This document shows, in pieces, positions 1 through 40,377 of a stretch of DNA of 64,000 nt. This DNA comes from Chrysomallon squamiferum (lineage: Eukaryota; Mollusca; Gastropoda; Neomphalida; Peltospiridae), in the NCBI GenBank assembly GCA_012295275.1, contig CM022665.1:5189167-5253166 (forward strand). Reading direction: 5' to 3'. The translations under genes and the position numbers were made by a program. A model generated the notes under the pieces. That model had not been told where the DNA came from and did not search any database. It saw only the letters and a list, made by a program, of their open reading frames with translations. The stretch's first letter is position 1; every line of letters starts with the position of its first letter.

Positions 1-121
1 CATTTATATAAATACTTAGTTGTCATTTACATATTTTCAATTAAAAAAAATAACAAATAAATGGTTGTTTTTTAAAAACTATTTTGTTGTGATGTATAGT
101 TTTTGTAGGCGACAACGAAAT

Positions 122-171
<50 letters not shown>

Positions 172-1013
172 CTCTTGTCCTTCAGTTCAGTTATATCTGC
201 TTTCACGCCACTCAAACTGTGATAAGTTATCAGGCACTCTCGACAAAATAATTAATTTTCTTTTGACATTCCGACGAATTAATCACGAGATTTTCAGCTT
301 AAAACATTATCGATTAACATTTATCAATTTTTAAACAACAGCCTATGTATTTCCAGTCTGTTGAGGGAAGTGATACTGTCAACATCTGCTCCTAAATCAA
401 CATATGGTCGCAACAGCAATCTTCAAAAATCATCTCTGATGTTTTATCATTCCATTCCCATTCTAATGTACAAATTTTAGTAATATGCTGTTTTAGATTA
501 CATGTATACTTGCGTGTAAATTCCTACATACATTATCTTGTGTGTGTATGTGCGTGCGTTTGTGTGTGTGTGTTTTTTTTCTCTTTCTTTCTTTCTTTAC
601 TGATATACGCTATGTTCTGGTAATCAAAAAAAAAAAAAAAATTTTTTTTTTTTTTTATTTTTTATTTTTTATAATTTATATATCTTCATTTTGTATGTTT
701 TCGCATGAATGATCATAAAGGGTTGTGTGTTTCTGCTAAAATATTGCTACATTTATTGTTATCTTATAATTATTATTTTTTTCTTCTGTATAAGCTGTAC
801 ATGAAATATAAACTGACTTGATGCTCAGTCTTAGACCCTATTCTCAAGCTATCTCTTTGTGTTCCATAATCCAAAACACATCCAGCTTCAAGCGCACTGG
901 ATAATGTATGATCACGCCGCATTCCAATACATATTAGCCATTTTATTATACTTTTTCAAAATTATATATCGTAAATAACGAACCACTTACACATCAATAA
1001 ATGTCTTACTAAA

Positions 1014-1059
<46 letters not shown>

Positions 1060-1795
1060 AACACTGATTGGATAGGGTTAGAAAATCACAAATTATTATC
1101 AAATACAATTCATATTGATCTTAACTGGGTTATCAGTACTGAAGTAAAATATATTTATCTCCAACTTCGAGTGGTAACTGCAGCCAATCTGTTCAGGTTA
1201 CTTGAACAGCACTGTGTTGATATTTACGCTGTGTTGTCAGATCTTGTCAGTTAAATGGAAATGACAAAGCTTTACATAAAAGTAATTTCAGTTATAAGAT
1301 TTATGTAAGCTTTTGAGTACTGATAAGAAATATATTGCTGATGCAAAAACAGAATGTGGAAAAAGTCTGATAGTGCACCTTTTAAAGTTTTTCCATGAAA
1401 ATAGTTTTGTTATTTAAAGAAATATTAAAAATAAGACTGAATAGAAACATATTTAATGATATTCTTAAAACAAATCACAACTTTTTTTTTAATTTAAAAA
1501 AATAAATATTATTGCTTCAAGAATATATAAAGTCGATTTTTTTTCCATGATTTTAATAGAAATTCCACACATCACATAAAAATATGTGATTTTCTGACTA
1601 GAACTCAAAATCATTTTTCTATTTTTCTTTTTTCCAGTGAAAACTTATAACACAAATGAAAACCTTTCATTCTAACTCTTCCATGTCGACTCAAACTCAC
1701 AAACTGAGATGGCTGCAGTGAGTATTTTATAAATGTAATCACTTATTCAAAACAATAATTATCCCTAAGAAAATATTCCCTCACCAATGCCTAAG
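1..1795. other. Region downstream of POLR3B, no firm gene
   Basis: This is the 3' flank of POLR3B, which is transcribed towards lower coordinates, so part is probably its 3' UTR. It holds an (AT)n microsatellite at about 126-167, a second at about 1020-1054, a T-rich/A-rich palindromic stretch near 626-670, and many A or T runs. No clear polyadenylation signal could be chosen: several ATTAAA-like hexamers occur on the minus strand around 1450-1490. A short ankyrin-like reading frame at 324-422 is listed separately. Nothing else looks coding. Confidence 0.6.
324..422 (-). other. Possible ankyrin-like coding fragment
   Basis: A 33-codon minus-strand frame ends in a stop at 324-326. It carries a stretch like a repeat end (DLGADVD) followed closely by NRLEIHRLLFKN, which resembles the helix 2 sequence of ankyrin repeats. 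The two pieces are closer than one 33-residue repeat allows, so at best this is a degenerate copy or the last exon of a gene outside the window. There is no start codon, and no convincing upstream exon was found. The resemblance may be chance. Confidence 0.15.
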
Positions 1796-21444
<19,649 letters not shown>

Positions 21445-22082
21445 TGTGAAATTAGTTATGTTGACACACGATACTACAATGTGTATTTACAACATTCCGC
21501 AACCAAGAAATCATTTTTAAGCACCATCTTGAATGGCCCGCCCTCTAGACGCTAATTTTTGGTTTTATTTTTCCTCCAAGAGCGATAACTCTAGATTCCC
21601 AGGCGTGATAAGTTCCACTGATCATAATTTGTTTTGAAGTAATGCTACGCATGAGTTATTGATATTAATATGAAAACAATATTTATCTATTAGAACTTAT
21701 ATTAGTAACAATATTACAAAATATAATTTAATGGGAGTTCTTTTTTTTTGTTTTTTTTGGCTTTTTTCAGAATGTCATTTTCGCCTTAAAAAAAAAAAGA
21801 GCATAATCATGCTCAGATTTGTATATTCACTATAAATGATTAATCCCATATTAGATACTAATTCATGATATATATTTCTCTCTGTTTTATCGAAATAAAT
21901 ATTATTGGCAGTCTGCATGAATCAATGTTTAAAGAAAAAAAAATCATTCAGAATTAATATTCAGTATTTTATTTCAAATGCAAAATTATTCTTGTGTGAA
22001 TTGCGGTAAATATTTTTGGGTTATGCTGCTTTATTAATTATTTTAAATAATATTTAATTACAGATATATTATCATAAAAGCA
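21445..22082. promoter_or_regulatory. Shared divergent promoter region of POLR3B and RTN4IP1
   Basis: Only 638 bp separate the two start codons, so both promoters and 5' UTRs must fit here. The part at about 21480-21620 is less AT-rich than its surroundings (for example GGCCCGCCCTCTAGACGC around 21535-21552), which suits a TATA-less bidirectional housekeeping promoter. A TTAATTACAG just before the RTN4IP1 start, ending near 22062, could be an acceptor for a 5' UTR intron. No specific factor sites could be assigned. Confidence 0.6.
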
Positions 22083-22383
22083 ATGGCAACACTGTGCAAG
22101 TTTTGTGCACGTAAACTTAAAACAAACATTTCCAAAAAACCATGGCATCACATGTTACCAGGTGTGCACCAGCTAAATGAATTTGCAAGTGATACACATA
22201 TTCTGTCTAAGATGCTGGCGTGGCAGATTCATCAGTATGGAGGAAATAATGAGCTCACTTTGTCAACAACATCTCGTGTTCCTTTTATTGAACACCCAAA
22301 TGACATTCTTGTTCAAGTTCATGCAGCCAGTGTCAATCCAATTGATGTTCATATGAGAAGTGTGTATATTTGTGTATCTGTTT

Positions 22384-22415
<32 letters not shown>

Positions 22416-24158
22416 GTGCATGTGTATATATGGGTATAGTGACTGCGTGTGGATATGTACTTACACACTGACTGTGTGTATGTATAATTATTATATATGT
22501 GTGTGTGTGTGTGTGCCATGTCTATGTTGTGTCTGTGTGTACATGTGTGTGTGTTTGAGAGATGTGGATTACATAAATAATAACTTAAAAGATACATAAG
22601 TTTTCTTTTAACAGATATTATTGTTTTTGAGCTATTCAAACTTGAATACATAATTTCTGTATAGATTTTTAATTTAATACAGTCAGATACACATTTTAGA
22701 TGGATATGGACATGTTGCTATAAACTTGCTGAGGAAGCAGTGTGGAAGTTTATCTACTGGATCTGAATTCCCATTAATACTGGGCAGAGACTTTTCTGGA
22801 GTTGTCATGGAAACTGGTAAAAATGTCAAGAAGTTCAAATGTGGAGATGAGGTGAGAGGACAGTTTTTGTTTTAGGTTGTGTTAGTAATACACAGACTTT
22901 ATTTAGGAAAATGCCATGGCCTGAAAATTATCACATTAAAGTGTATCTTTAGAGACATGTTCATTTGATCTAATTTTCTTTTTGTGATACTACTTTCATC
23001 CAGAAATAAGTTAAATAATTTTTCATAAGGTCTAAATGCAGCAATTTGCAATAATTTACTCTGAAATGATTCTTCTTATTAATTTTTGAAAGAACATACC
23101 TTTTTTAAAATTGCAATACTTCATTATTGGCAAACTGACAATAAAACATTAATTTTGAGGTTAAATACTTATAATTTTTTATGAATATCACCAGTGATAA
23201 ATGTTTATTAATCTTCTCATGGATGGTTTCAGGTTTGGGGAGCTCTGGGAGCACACAGACCAGGAAGTCATGCTCAGTACACTGTTACATCAGAAACAGA
23301 GGTCATTTTTCTTAACTACAGAAGTACTATGATAACAACTTACATTTGTGTTAAATTACATACCACATATTACTGTATACAACTGCTACAGATTTTATAA
23401 GTACTCCATGGCAAATGTTTAAGCCTTACACTATATTAAAAGTATTTTCATTATGTTTCAGAATTAAAGAGTTTTAAAACTGCTAAAAAAAAATAAAAAA
23501 ATATCAGAAATGTTGTTCTTTCATACCACTGTGTTTTTGCTATCTTTGTTTTCCTAATTCGTGTCTGTGCAGTCCTTATCGAGACTAGACTATCAAATTA
23601 ATAAATAATCAAAAACTAACCTAATTAATCATTAAATATTGTCATGTTACTTTATGAAAGTGTTTTTTTCACCACAGATTTCAATGAAACCTAATTCTGT
23701 AAACCATACTGAAGCAGCATCTATTCCATATGTAGCTGCAACAACATGGTCTGCTCTGTGCACTGTAGGGGAACTCAGCGAAAAAAACACAAGTGGTAAA
23801 AGGTAATTATTTTAAATATTATTACAGTTAGAGTTAGCTTTAATTTTATTATTGTTACATGTATGATTCTAAAAGAATGTTATGAAAGTGTTTTTAAATT
23901 TAATTGATGAAAAGTTGAAAGTTGCTATAATATTATTTAAAATTTTAAATATTATAATTCTAGTTAATTTTATGTTTATTTTTTTTTTTTTTTTTTTTTG
24001 CTCTAATTTTCTTTATGGCTTAAAATGGGGAAAAAAAAAATTTGTTGAACAAAAAATTTCAGTTCTATTAAAATTACTTTAAAAATCCACTAAGTGTTAC
24101 ATTAAAAATAAATAAAACTGAAAACACTTCTTTAACAATTTATTTTAATTTTAATTTT

Positions 24159-24207
<49 letters not shown>

Positions 24208-25758
24208 TAGAGTGTTCATTCCTGCTGGTTCGGGTGGTGTTGGTTCTTTTGCAATACAGGTAGACTTTAAATTTTTTTTGCTTGTTAGTTACAGATACTA
24301 AATACATTTCCAAACTTGTGATGTATTAATTTTCTGAACATTCAGTTATACTGAATATTTTAAATCAAACTTATTTTCATGTCTAAAATTGTTCTACTGC
24401 TCAAGATAAACAAAGGAAAAAAAAAAAAAAAAAAAAAAAATCAACAAAAACCATAAACAAGCAAATAATAATAATAATGGTATAAAGAACTGTTGATAAG
24501 ATCAGCCTGCATTATGTATTGTTTCATTCTGAATCTTTCTTTTCAGATTGTGGTTCAGTAATAATAATTTTACCTCAGAAATGATAGGTTGCTGTACCTG
24601 TCATTCTTAACTTTGTCACTTAAATTAATCGTGTTCAGTACTACATAACTTATGTTTCAAAGACTTTGTTGTTTTAATCAAAGTACAGATAAAAAAGAGA
24701 AGCTTTGATGGTTGTATCATAAAGTAGTTTGTTTTGAGTGACACAGTAGTTTTATCTTTTTCATCATTACAAAATGACAGTTAATAAATGCTGATTTTCT
24801 CACTCTTTCTGCTAGTTACTGAAAACATGGGGAGCAGAGGTCACAACAACATGTAGTACTGAGGCTGTAGATTTTGTCAGAGAGCTTGGTGCTGATGTCA
24901 TCATAGACTACAAAACTCAGGACGTGATTGCAGAATTAAAGAATCTCAACAGGTCGTCTAGTTTCACACTCTTTCACTATTAAAATGTTATCTTTGAAAA
25001 AATAATTTCAAACGCTTGTTATGTTTGTTATGTTGAGTTTTAACTGTTGTGAATCTTGAGAATATTAATAGTGCTTAATACATTCTTTAAAATGTTTATT
25101 TAGATAAAGAATTTCAATAGATTTGTACATTATGTTTAGACTTAATTATTATGAATCTCCACAGTAAAGATTAATAATGCTTAATACATTCTTAAAATGT
25201 TTAGGATGTTTATTCAGATAAATATATCATGTTAGTATGTCGCTCATGCATACTTTATTTTATGTTGGTTAGGTGTTCTTATGATTTTTACATACTTTTA
25301 CAGGCTCATAAAATAAAAAATTGCTAATTACAATTACTTATGAAAATATTACACAAATTCATTTTATAATTTTTCTCAATAAACTTAATTTCATGAATTT
25401 GCAATCTTTTCCATCACGGTTTTGAAATCGTGACTTGATATGAAATAATGAACTTTATGTAAATATTTGATTCAAATAATATTAAAAAGTAATTAAATGA
25501 TCTTTACTTCTTGACTGCAGGTTTGATTTTATTTTTGACACGATGGGTAGTGATGCCAATGTTTATAATGATGTTTTGAAGTGTGGAGATAATGCTATGT
25601 ATGTCAGCATCAAAACTCCATTGCTGCAGAATATAGATCAGATGGGTTTGGCATTTGGTGTTCTGAAATCAGTTAGAAATCTGGCTTGCAGTGCACTGCA
25701 GGTAAATCTGGCTTAATAGTTGGATATTATCTTTATCATTTTCACAGCCAAATATTAC

Positions 25759-25813
<55 letters not shown>

Positions 25814-27158
25814 TATAGTTATATATTTAAAACAAATTCTTTGACAGATTTATTAAATAATTCATTTACTTTATTTATTATTTAGTTAATTAATTCATCC
25901 ATTTACTATTTTATTTTATTTTGAGTATATTTTTTTTGACAAGATATATTATGCTGAAAATAAGAATACTTTTCCTATTATATTATAAATTTCCATTTAA
26001 TATGTTCTGCTTTTTTCATATATATGAACTTATCATGCCTGCTTCTTTTTATTGCATATTTAAACTATTTAAAATGTAATGTACCTAACTGTCTCCTTAA
26101 AAGAAGAAACAAAACTGGTTTCTAAAATATGTTAAACTGATAGTCAAATATTATATTGAATGGAAACAGTTACTAACTTGATATCTTTCAGATTTTCTCT
26201 GTATTAATAATTGCTTGTTTGAACAATATTTAAATATATTTTGTGCAAGAAAAATAAATACTTGAAATATTTCATTAGGGTTATTTGGGTGGAATGAACT
26301 ACAGATGGGCACTATTCATGCCAAATAGCAAAGCTTTGATGAAAGTAGCTGAACTAGTTGATAAAAAACATGTAAGTATATTTATTTTATCTGTGTATTC
26401 TGAAATCTGAAAATAAATAAAAACATAGGCTAATTGTAATATGTTTTTAAATGTTTGTTTAAATAAGCATAATTGATTATAAGGTTTTACATAATTTGTC
26501 TGATGTTTGTTAAGCTAAGATGATACCTTGCTGACATACTGAAGCTGAAATATGTTTTTAACTTGTTAATTTCTGACCAAAATGGAGACATTGTGATTGT
26601 TAACGTAGTTTTAAAACGGGCAGTTGGTTCCTCTAAGAATGAATAAAACTTGAGATGAAAGCTACCAAAGATGTAATGATATTTAGCTACAGGTTAATGA
26701 AGTTTTGTTATAAATGACTTTAGGGTGAATGACACAGAAATATTTAAAGCAACACGTTAGATAATTTAACCCAGTGAAACAAGATAATATTGCTTCAGTT
26801 AACCACCAATAACTGCTGGGTAACATTTTATTGACTTTGTTTATAATTAATTGCTGTCATATAATTAAAACTGAATGCTACTCATTAATTTTGTTAATGA
26901 CATTTAAGAGGTAATTGTTCATGTCTAGTAATATTTAACCATTTTAACCGTTTTCGTATTTGATTTTGTGTTACTTTTTTTAAAATTGAAGATTATAAAT
27001 ACACTAATTTGTTTTCAAATGTTATTTTCTTTCAGATTTATCCTACGGTGGAAAAGGTGTTTTCTTTTGAGGAGGTACCTGCTGCTTTTGAAAAAGTGTC
27101 AGAAGGACATGCACGAGGAAAAACTGTGATAGAGATTGTTCAGCTTGCTAAAGAATAA
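22083..27158 (+). CDS. RTN4IP1: RTN4IP1-type mitochondrial NADPH oxidoreductase (9 exons, complete)
   Basis: Quinone-oxidoreductase-like member of the medium-chain dehydrogenase/reductase family. The human protein (optic atrophy 10) lies in the mitochondrial matrix and has been tied to coenzyme Q synthesis and respiratory-chain function. Exons: 22083-22359, 22700-22851, 23233-23301, 23678-23802, 24211-24259, 24816-24952, 25521-25701, 26279-26371, 27036-27158; total 1206 nt, 401 residues against 396 in human. The N-terminus is rich in K, R and hydroxyl residues with no acid ([19 protein letters not shown]), as in a targeting peptide. Conserved segments are [31 protein letters not shown], the NADPH-binding [12 protein letters not shown] (213-224), [20 protein letters not shown] and the closing [12 protein letters not shown]. 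The exon 1 donor sits at the edge of a GT-rich tract, so that junction is the least certain. Confidence 0.95.
22360..22555. repeat. GT-rich microsatellite tract at the RTN4IP1 intron 1 donor
   Basis: Intron 1 begins GTGTGTATATTTGTG and continues through interrupted (TG)n blocks at about 22394-22418 and 22497-22513. The chosen donor (GT at 22360-22361) yields an Asn codon and then GYG, where human has SGYG. Reading through gives a long artefactual frame rich in V and C. Confidence 0.85.
24160..24203. repeat. T-run forming the polypyrimidine tract of RTN4IP1 exon 5
   Basis: An uninterrupted run of about 42 T ends just before AATTTTAG, the acceptor of the 49-nt exon 5. It works as an extreme polypyrimidine tract and is a likely site of length error in replication and in sequencing. 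Confidence 0.85.
25045..25225. repeat. Diverged direct duplication in RTN4IP1 intron 6
   Basis: Two copies, roughly 25045-25110 and 25150-25225, share ATTAATAGTGCTTAATACAT-like sequence and the following AAAATGTTTA block with small indels. A local duplication with no coding content. Confidence 0.65.
25756..25812. repeat. (ATT)n microsatellite in RTN4IP1 intron 7
   Basis: About 19 uninterrupted TTA/ATT units between the exons at 25521-25701 and 26279-26371. No function is visible. Confidence 0.93.
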
Positions 27159-27354
27159 ACTTTTATAATAATGTTTAAACCAAACACACTCTAGGTTAAT
27201 GGTTGTTTGTTCCTCTTTACATTTATGAATTCTATGAATCCTTTTCCTATTTATTTGGAAAGACAATAACATTTTAAAGTACATAATATCTGCAGTAACC
27301 ACATTTGTATTAACAAGGCATTGACTGTTTTTGAAATGATTATCAATTTAATAT

Positions 27355-27360
27355 AATAAA
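27355..27360 (+). promoter_or_regulatory. Likely polyadenylation signal of RTN4IP1
   Basis: The first canonical AATAAA after the RTN4IP1 stop codon, 197 bp downstream, followed by a T-rich region from about 27377. Position and context fit a normal 3' end; no transcript evidence is available. Confidence 0.55.
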
Positions 27361-29986
27361 ATGTATTAAAAACTGCTATTATTGTTATTTTGTTTGAATT
27401 GCAGCTTCCATACATTTATTGTTGTTAAATAGACTAATCTGTAGCCAAGATAAATTTAAAATCAAGTTTCACTTCACTTTTGCATTAAAGTACATTTTTA
27501 AAATGTGTGAAGTAACAATTGAATTAAAAAAAAAAAAGGGAAAAAAAGCTAACAATCTTTGAAAGCTGTCAGATACACACAGTATATAATTATATTTAAA
27601 TGCTGGTTTTCTTTTTTTTTTTTTTGAAAATGGGTTAATTTTACCTCTTGAAAAGAATTGGGTGATACATTTTTCACTTGGATAATATAAAATGGGTTCT
27701 GTTTTATTACATTTATCTAGTACCTTTGCTAATTACTGTCTTATTGACATATTCTGAAATAAAAATAAAATAAAAAATAAATAAATTATAGTTTAAAGTC
27801 TGAGAGTGAAATTAGAATATGTCTACCAATAAATGTCATTTGGGTAACATTCACAAACTGCTCAATACTCATCAGAGTAATTTTTGAGGCTTAATGCTTC
27901 ATATTCTCTCCATTTATTATTTTAAATGAACCCCAAAAATGTTAATGAGTATGATCTATTGGCAAAACCAACAATGACAACAAAAAATGAAAACATCTAG
28001 GTTTGATTTTTATAATTATTTTATTAAACAAAATAAAAACAAAAAAAAAAAAAACAAAAAAAAAAAACGAGAAAAACTACGAACGAATATAACAATACTA
28101 ATAAGGATAAAATTAATTAAAAGTAAATTGTTCTGTCACAAATATAAAAATTATTTTGATCATCAACTCTTAAAAAGATTTAATTTAAAAATGTACTATT
28201 ATGAAGGTGTGTGAGTGTATGTGTGTGTATATATACATTTATGTATGTAAGTAAAACAAACAAAAAAAATAAAAAAAAATTATTTAGTAATAATTTCATT
28301 GTGAACAAATATTTACATAGCTGTCCATGGTCATGGGATTTAAATAATAAAATAATACAGCATGCCTATATTATTTGGTTTGTACAAATTGAACTGAAGC
28401 CATACATCAGCTTTTAAAAACAGGTTAACATTATAAAAGAAATTAAAGGATTACTGGTATGGAGGCACTGCCACACAATTAAAAATTCTGCACCAGATAA
28501 AAATAATTTAAAAACAATCCATTTTATCTTTTTTAGCTTATGCACCAAATTATTAAAGCAGATATAACATCTCAGATGTAAATATGTAATTACTCAGTTT
28601 ATAATCTAGAATAAAAACCATCCTCACTCGGCGATTAACTGATATAAAAACAATCCAGATATTTTATTATACATATACAAATACCTTTTTACCTGTATCT
28701 ATTAAAATATGATATTAAAAATGTTATTCTTTATTTTTTTTTTATAATTATTATAAGTCCGATTACAGGCTCCTGGCACCAACTAATTCATCAGAAATAT
28801 ATTTTAATTATTTTAGAATTTTTTTTAATTTTAAATTTGGACTCACTATGTAAGGAAAAAAGGGTTTAAACAAATGCATTAATTCTTTTGTAACATACAT
28901 TTGCCTATATCTAAACTGCTCCAATGTTAACTGGCAATACAGAAAATAGTTTCATGTGAAACAAATGAAAATAATGGATTCTTAATGCCACGGCTTCTGT
29001 GATAAAATACATTAATTTAATGTAAGTACACTTTTTACCACCATCATTATTAAAAATGTGTCAGTATTCTTATGATGGACATGCTGAGCATTTCTATACT
29101 ATATAAATATAACTTATCCAAGTCCTGACACGTGTGTGCATGCACACATACACACACACACACACACCCTAATGAATTATATTATTATTTTTGGTATCAA
29201 CACTAATTAACTAACCAAATTTCATTTGAATGAACTATACACAAATGAACGCCGATTCTAAAAGAACTTTAAATGTATTCAATAAGTATGAAATGCACAT
29301 GTGAAGTAAATTTGATATTTTTGGAGACCATTTTTCAAAGGGATGAACAACAAATTTTTAAAACAGAGATCATTATTTTAACTAATGTCTAACACTAAAT
29401 ACATATTAATTAATAACTGATAGTGTTAATTACATTATGATTGGAATGAGAAACAGTGCCATGGTCTACTCTGGCAATCATATGAAAGGTATGTATCAAC
29501 TGTAAAGAAAATATGACAGGTTAGATTGAGATTTTCAGATTCAACTACTCTGTAATACTTGTCTAAATGCAATAAAATATTAACTGATTAATATAAAAAT
29601 CAACAGATTTGATTTCTGTTAATATAAAATAAAAGGTGCTAATTTACGTTTTTAATGAAAGAGAAATTATTTTAAATCTCATGACAACTGAAAAAATAAA
29701 ATAGAAATTTAATACTTTTTAGCTTTTTTCTCAGTGGAAAAACAATTTGTTTGTCCATTTTTCATTTTCAAAGGAAGCAAATTTCAGGAAGGTGTTTAAA
29801 TTTTTTTTACCACATCTCAACACTGTAATATATTAACAGTCATTTAATTTTGAAACAAGGTGTATGAAACGATTTTTCTAATCATCTTCTGTTTGCAAAA
29901 AAGATGAAACAAGAACTATTAATTTAGCTAAAATTAAAATACAAAAAGTAAATGTGTTATTAATGCACTGAAACCTTTCTTTATAC

Positions 29987-30017
<31 letters not shown>

Positions 30018-31424
30018 GACTATTCTTAGCAATAATATTAAAAATATCAAATTTGACTATCTACTAATTATAACTGTATATAAATACATACAACCAAAGT
30101 AGAGAAAAAAAATAAAAATAAAAATATATATTCATGATATGAATTATGATATGAACACAAATTTAATACCACTGTTAACAAGCACCATAGATCTGTCAAA
30201 AGAAAAATAAGAAATTGACACAAGATACATATATAAATCAGTTGTTCATAATAAATAATGGCATTGAATTAAAAACAAAAATGCTGAAGAAAATATACTT
30301 AATCCAGACTGATAGATGAATAGTAAAATTCTGTATTGTTTTAACATTTATATATATTTCAAGGAACTGAAAATTATAAATGGATAGAAAATTCATTTGA
30401 CTACTTAAATTTTGATTTGGAAACAGTTTATACAAGTTTTGAAATACTCAGTAATTTTTAAATATGTATTTTTTTTTTTTTTTGAACATTAAAATAAATT
30501 AAATTCAATCATGCACAAATAATTTATTGACACTATTAAGTTTTATTTCTTATGACTATGAATATGGTTTATGCTAAATTATGATCACATACTGAATGAT
30601 GAGGTACAAAATTAACAAGTAATAATTATGTGTAGTTATGAATTTTAATTTTTAGCTGGAGGTAATATTAAGATTATGCTTCTGCTAACCAATTCTAAAA
30701 ATACTTGAGCATTTGAACAAAGACAGCATTTATTTTTTTTTCTTCTTTTTGAAGAAACAAAAAAAAGAAATAATAAAAAATTCAAACAATGCAATTTATA
30801 GTCTATGAGAAAACCAAAACAACTTGCATAACATTTTGATGATATCATTTAAACAGAATACAATGTATATATACACTGGTCTTGCATAGCAGACCATTTC
30901 AATGAAAATGTGCTGATGGGGTAAGATAATATAGAAACGCACATTACATGTCCCATTTTAAACAAAGTTCAGATGAACAAGATTAAAAACAAACAAACCC
31001 AAAAAACAACAACAAAGAACAAGATTATAATACATACATACTATTATCCGAGCCATATACAAATTATTATTATTATTATTTTTTTAGCTACAATGACAAT
31101 AAAATTTTAAATATAATGGACATTTTATTTAGTCCAAATTAAGATCTCAATAAAACAAAATTTAACAATCCCACCCCCCCAAAAAAAAATCAATTTAATT
31201 AATATAATAAATGACTTCATTAGGGAACATTTTTTTTTTATTTTTTTTTTATTTTTATTTTTTAAATATATAAAAATCATACTAACTAGTTAAACCAGAA
31301 TAAATACTTTTCTATACAATGGTTATGTACACATCTATATAACTATCTACAGAAGATTTTTAGATCATCACACATCATGTCAAATTAGGACTAGTTTAGA
31401 TAACATTAATCTACCACATAAAAA

Positions 31425-31458
<34 letters not shown>

Positions 31459-33021
31459 ATACAAACAGAAATGGCTGTAAAAAGTCTAAAAGATAAAATA
31501 ATAAAATTTTAAAAAGAAGGAATTATTTTTTTTTGATAATTAAAAGATTCTGTATTATTTTCCAACCCCCAACCCCCAATTAACAACTGGTTCTTTTTTG
31601 TGTTTTTTTACAGTTTACTTAAGAATGGCTGAGGTTGTAGTATGATTAACAAAAAGAATCACTTAAAAGGATAACGATTGTTACTGAGAGTACTGGACAT
31701 TCAGTTCGAGGTAGGACTCAAATATTTATAATTTAATATGCATTTAATGTGTTGATATGTAAACGTCATAAAATTGTCTAAAAAGCACGATTTTTCAGGA
31801 AAAGTATATTAAAAAGAAACATTTGTAACTGTGACCGTTGTGTCATTTATGAAAATGGATGTAAAGCTACTTCATTTAGATGTGGTGTTTTGCTGCATCT
31901 CTTACAGACTAATACATTCTATAAAAATTTTCAAAGCACTATTTTCTCCCTTATTTTTTTAAAAATAAAAATTTATGAAATAAAAAGACTGAATAAATAA
32001 CAGCAGAGTTCACGGATGAATTCTAAATTATGACAGGAGACCCGTAAAATTAGATGTATCAAATGAACAGAACTGTCAAATGGCTGAAATATTAATGAAA
32101 ATGTTGTTCTAATCTTTTTTTTCAACAGCTGAACACAAGAGAATAAGTAAGTTTACATTTCAAATGTCATTTATGACTGAAATTCTTCAAATTCCTGTCT
32201 GCTAATATGTACAAACAGTTCTACGAAACCCAATGACAAACATATTAAACGATCTAACACAAACAAACAAAATTTACCAACATCACATTCTTATCCATTT
32301 ACTGTAGTTGTAAGCTGTAGCATGTACATGTAGCATCAATCTTCTGTTTTTAAAGGCACAAATGTCAATAGTCAACACAGTATTTTTTTGTTTTATACTA
32401 ACAATTACTTTTCTGCACCAGTGTAAACAACCTCGACTCTTTGAAATCTTGACTGAGGGATCTTTTCATCCAGACATTTGTTTGTTTTTTAAATTCTGAA
32501 ATTATTATACACAGAATGATTCTGCATGCTAAACCACAATTGTTATAATCTTATTTGTTTGTCTGAAAAGGAGAACTAATATCTTAGCTTTTATAGTAGT
32601 GAAATTAATATAACTAATCTCAGTGCTTCTTGATTCTGCATTTTAGATTCAGTTACCCTGGTAATATCTTTACTCATTTTGACCAAATAATGTTATCTTT
32701 TTTTAACTGGCATTATTCTAGAATGAAATACTAACTGTACAAATTTATTTGTGACAGCAAAGATCCCCAGACTGTGTAAAAGAAGTGATATTTTAATTTA
32801 TGAAATGCTAATGATGAAGATTTTTATGCACTAGTTTTGTTTGTTCCTGCCTCAAAACAAATTAAAACTCTTAAATTTTTTTTTTTTAAAAGGGTGAATT
32901 TTGAATATCCGTATACATCTTCTAATGCAACTTCTCTAACTTTTCTTTAATATAAAATACTCTAATGTTTTGATATGCAGTGAAGTTGGCAGTGTTTTTG
33001 ACAAGGCGTGTCATTAGAGTA
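27361..33021. other. Spacer between convergent RTN4IP1 and FAM76
   Basis: About 5.7 kb between two 3' ends, the right part probably FAM76 3' UTR. It holds A and T runs, a poly-A/K-coding stretch at 28030-28068, a (TG)n patch near 28205-28232, a (CA)n run near 29140-29166, (TAA)n near 29990-30015 and a T-run at about 31430-31457. All reading frames are short, rich in N, K, I and Y, and lack family features. No RNA gene was recognised. Confidence 0.7.

Positions 33022-40377
<7,356 letters not shown>

Noticed and set aside
22382-22651. 89-codon frame rich in T and H on the minus strand, and overlapping V/C-rich frames on the plus strand
   Set aside because: Low-complexity translations of the GT/CA microsatellite at the start of RTN4IP1 intron 1.
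31680-31730. TTCGAGGTAGGAC-like sequence suggestive of a tRNA B box
   Set aside because: It does not match the GGTTCGANNCC consensus, and no cloverleaf or A box could be placed upstream. No tRNA gene was found anywhere in the window.
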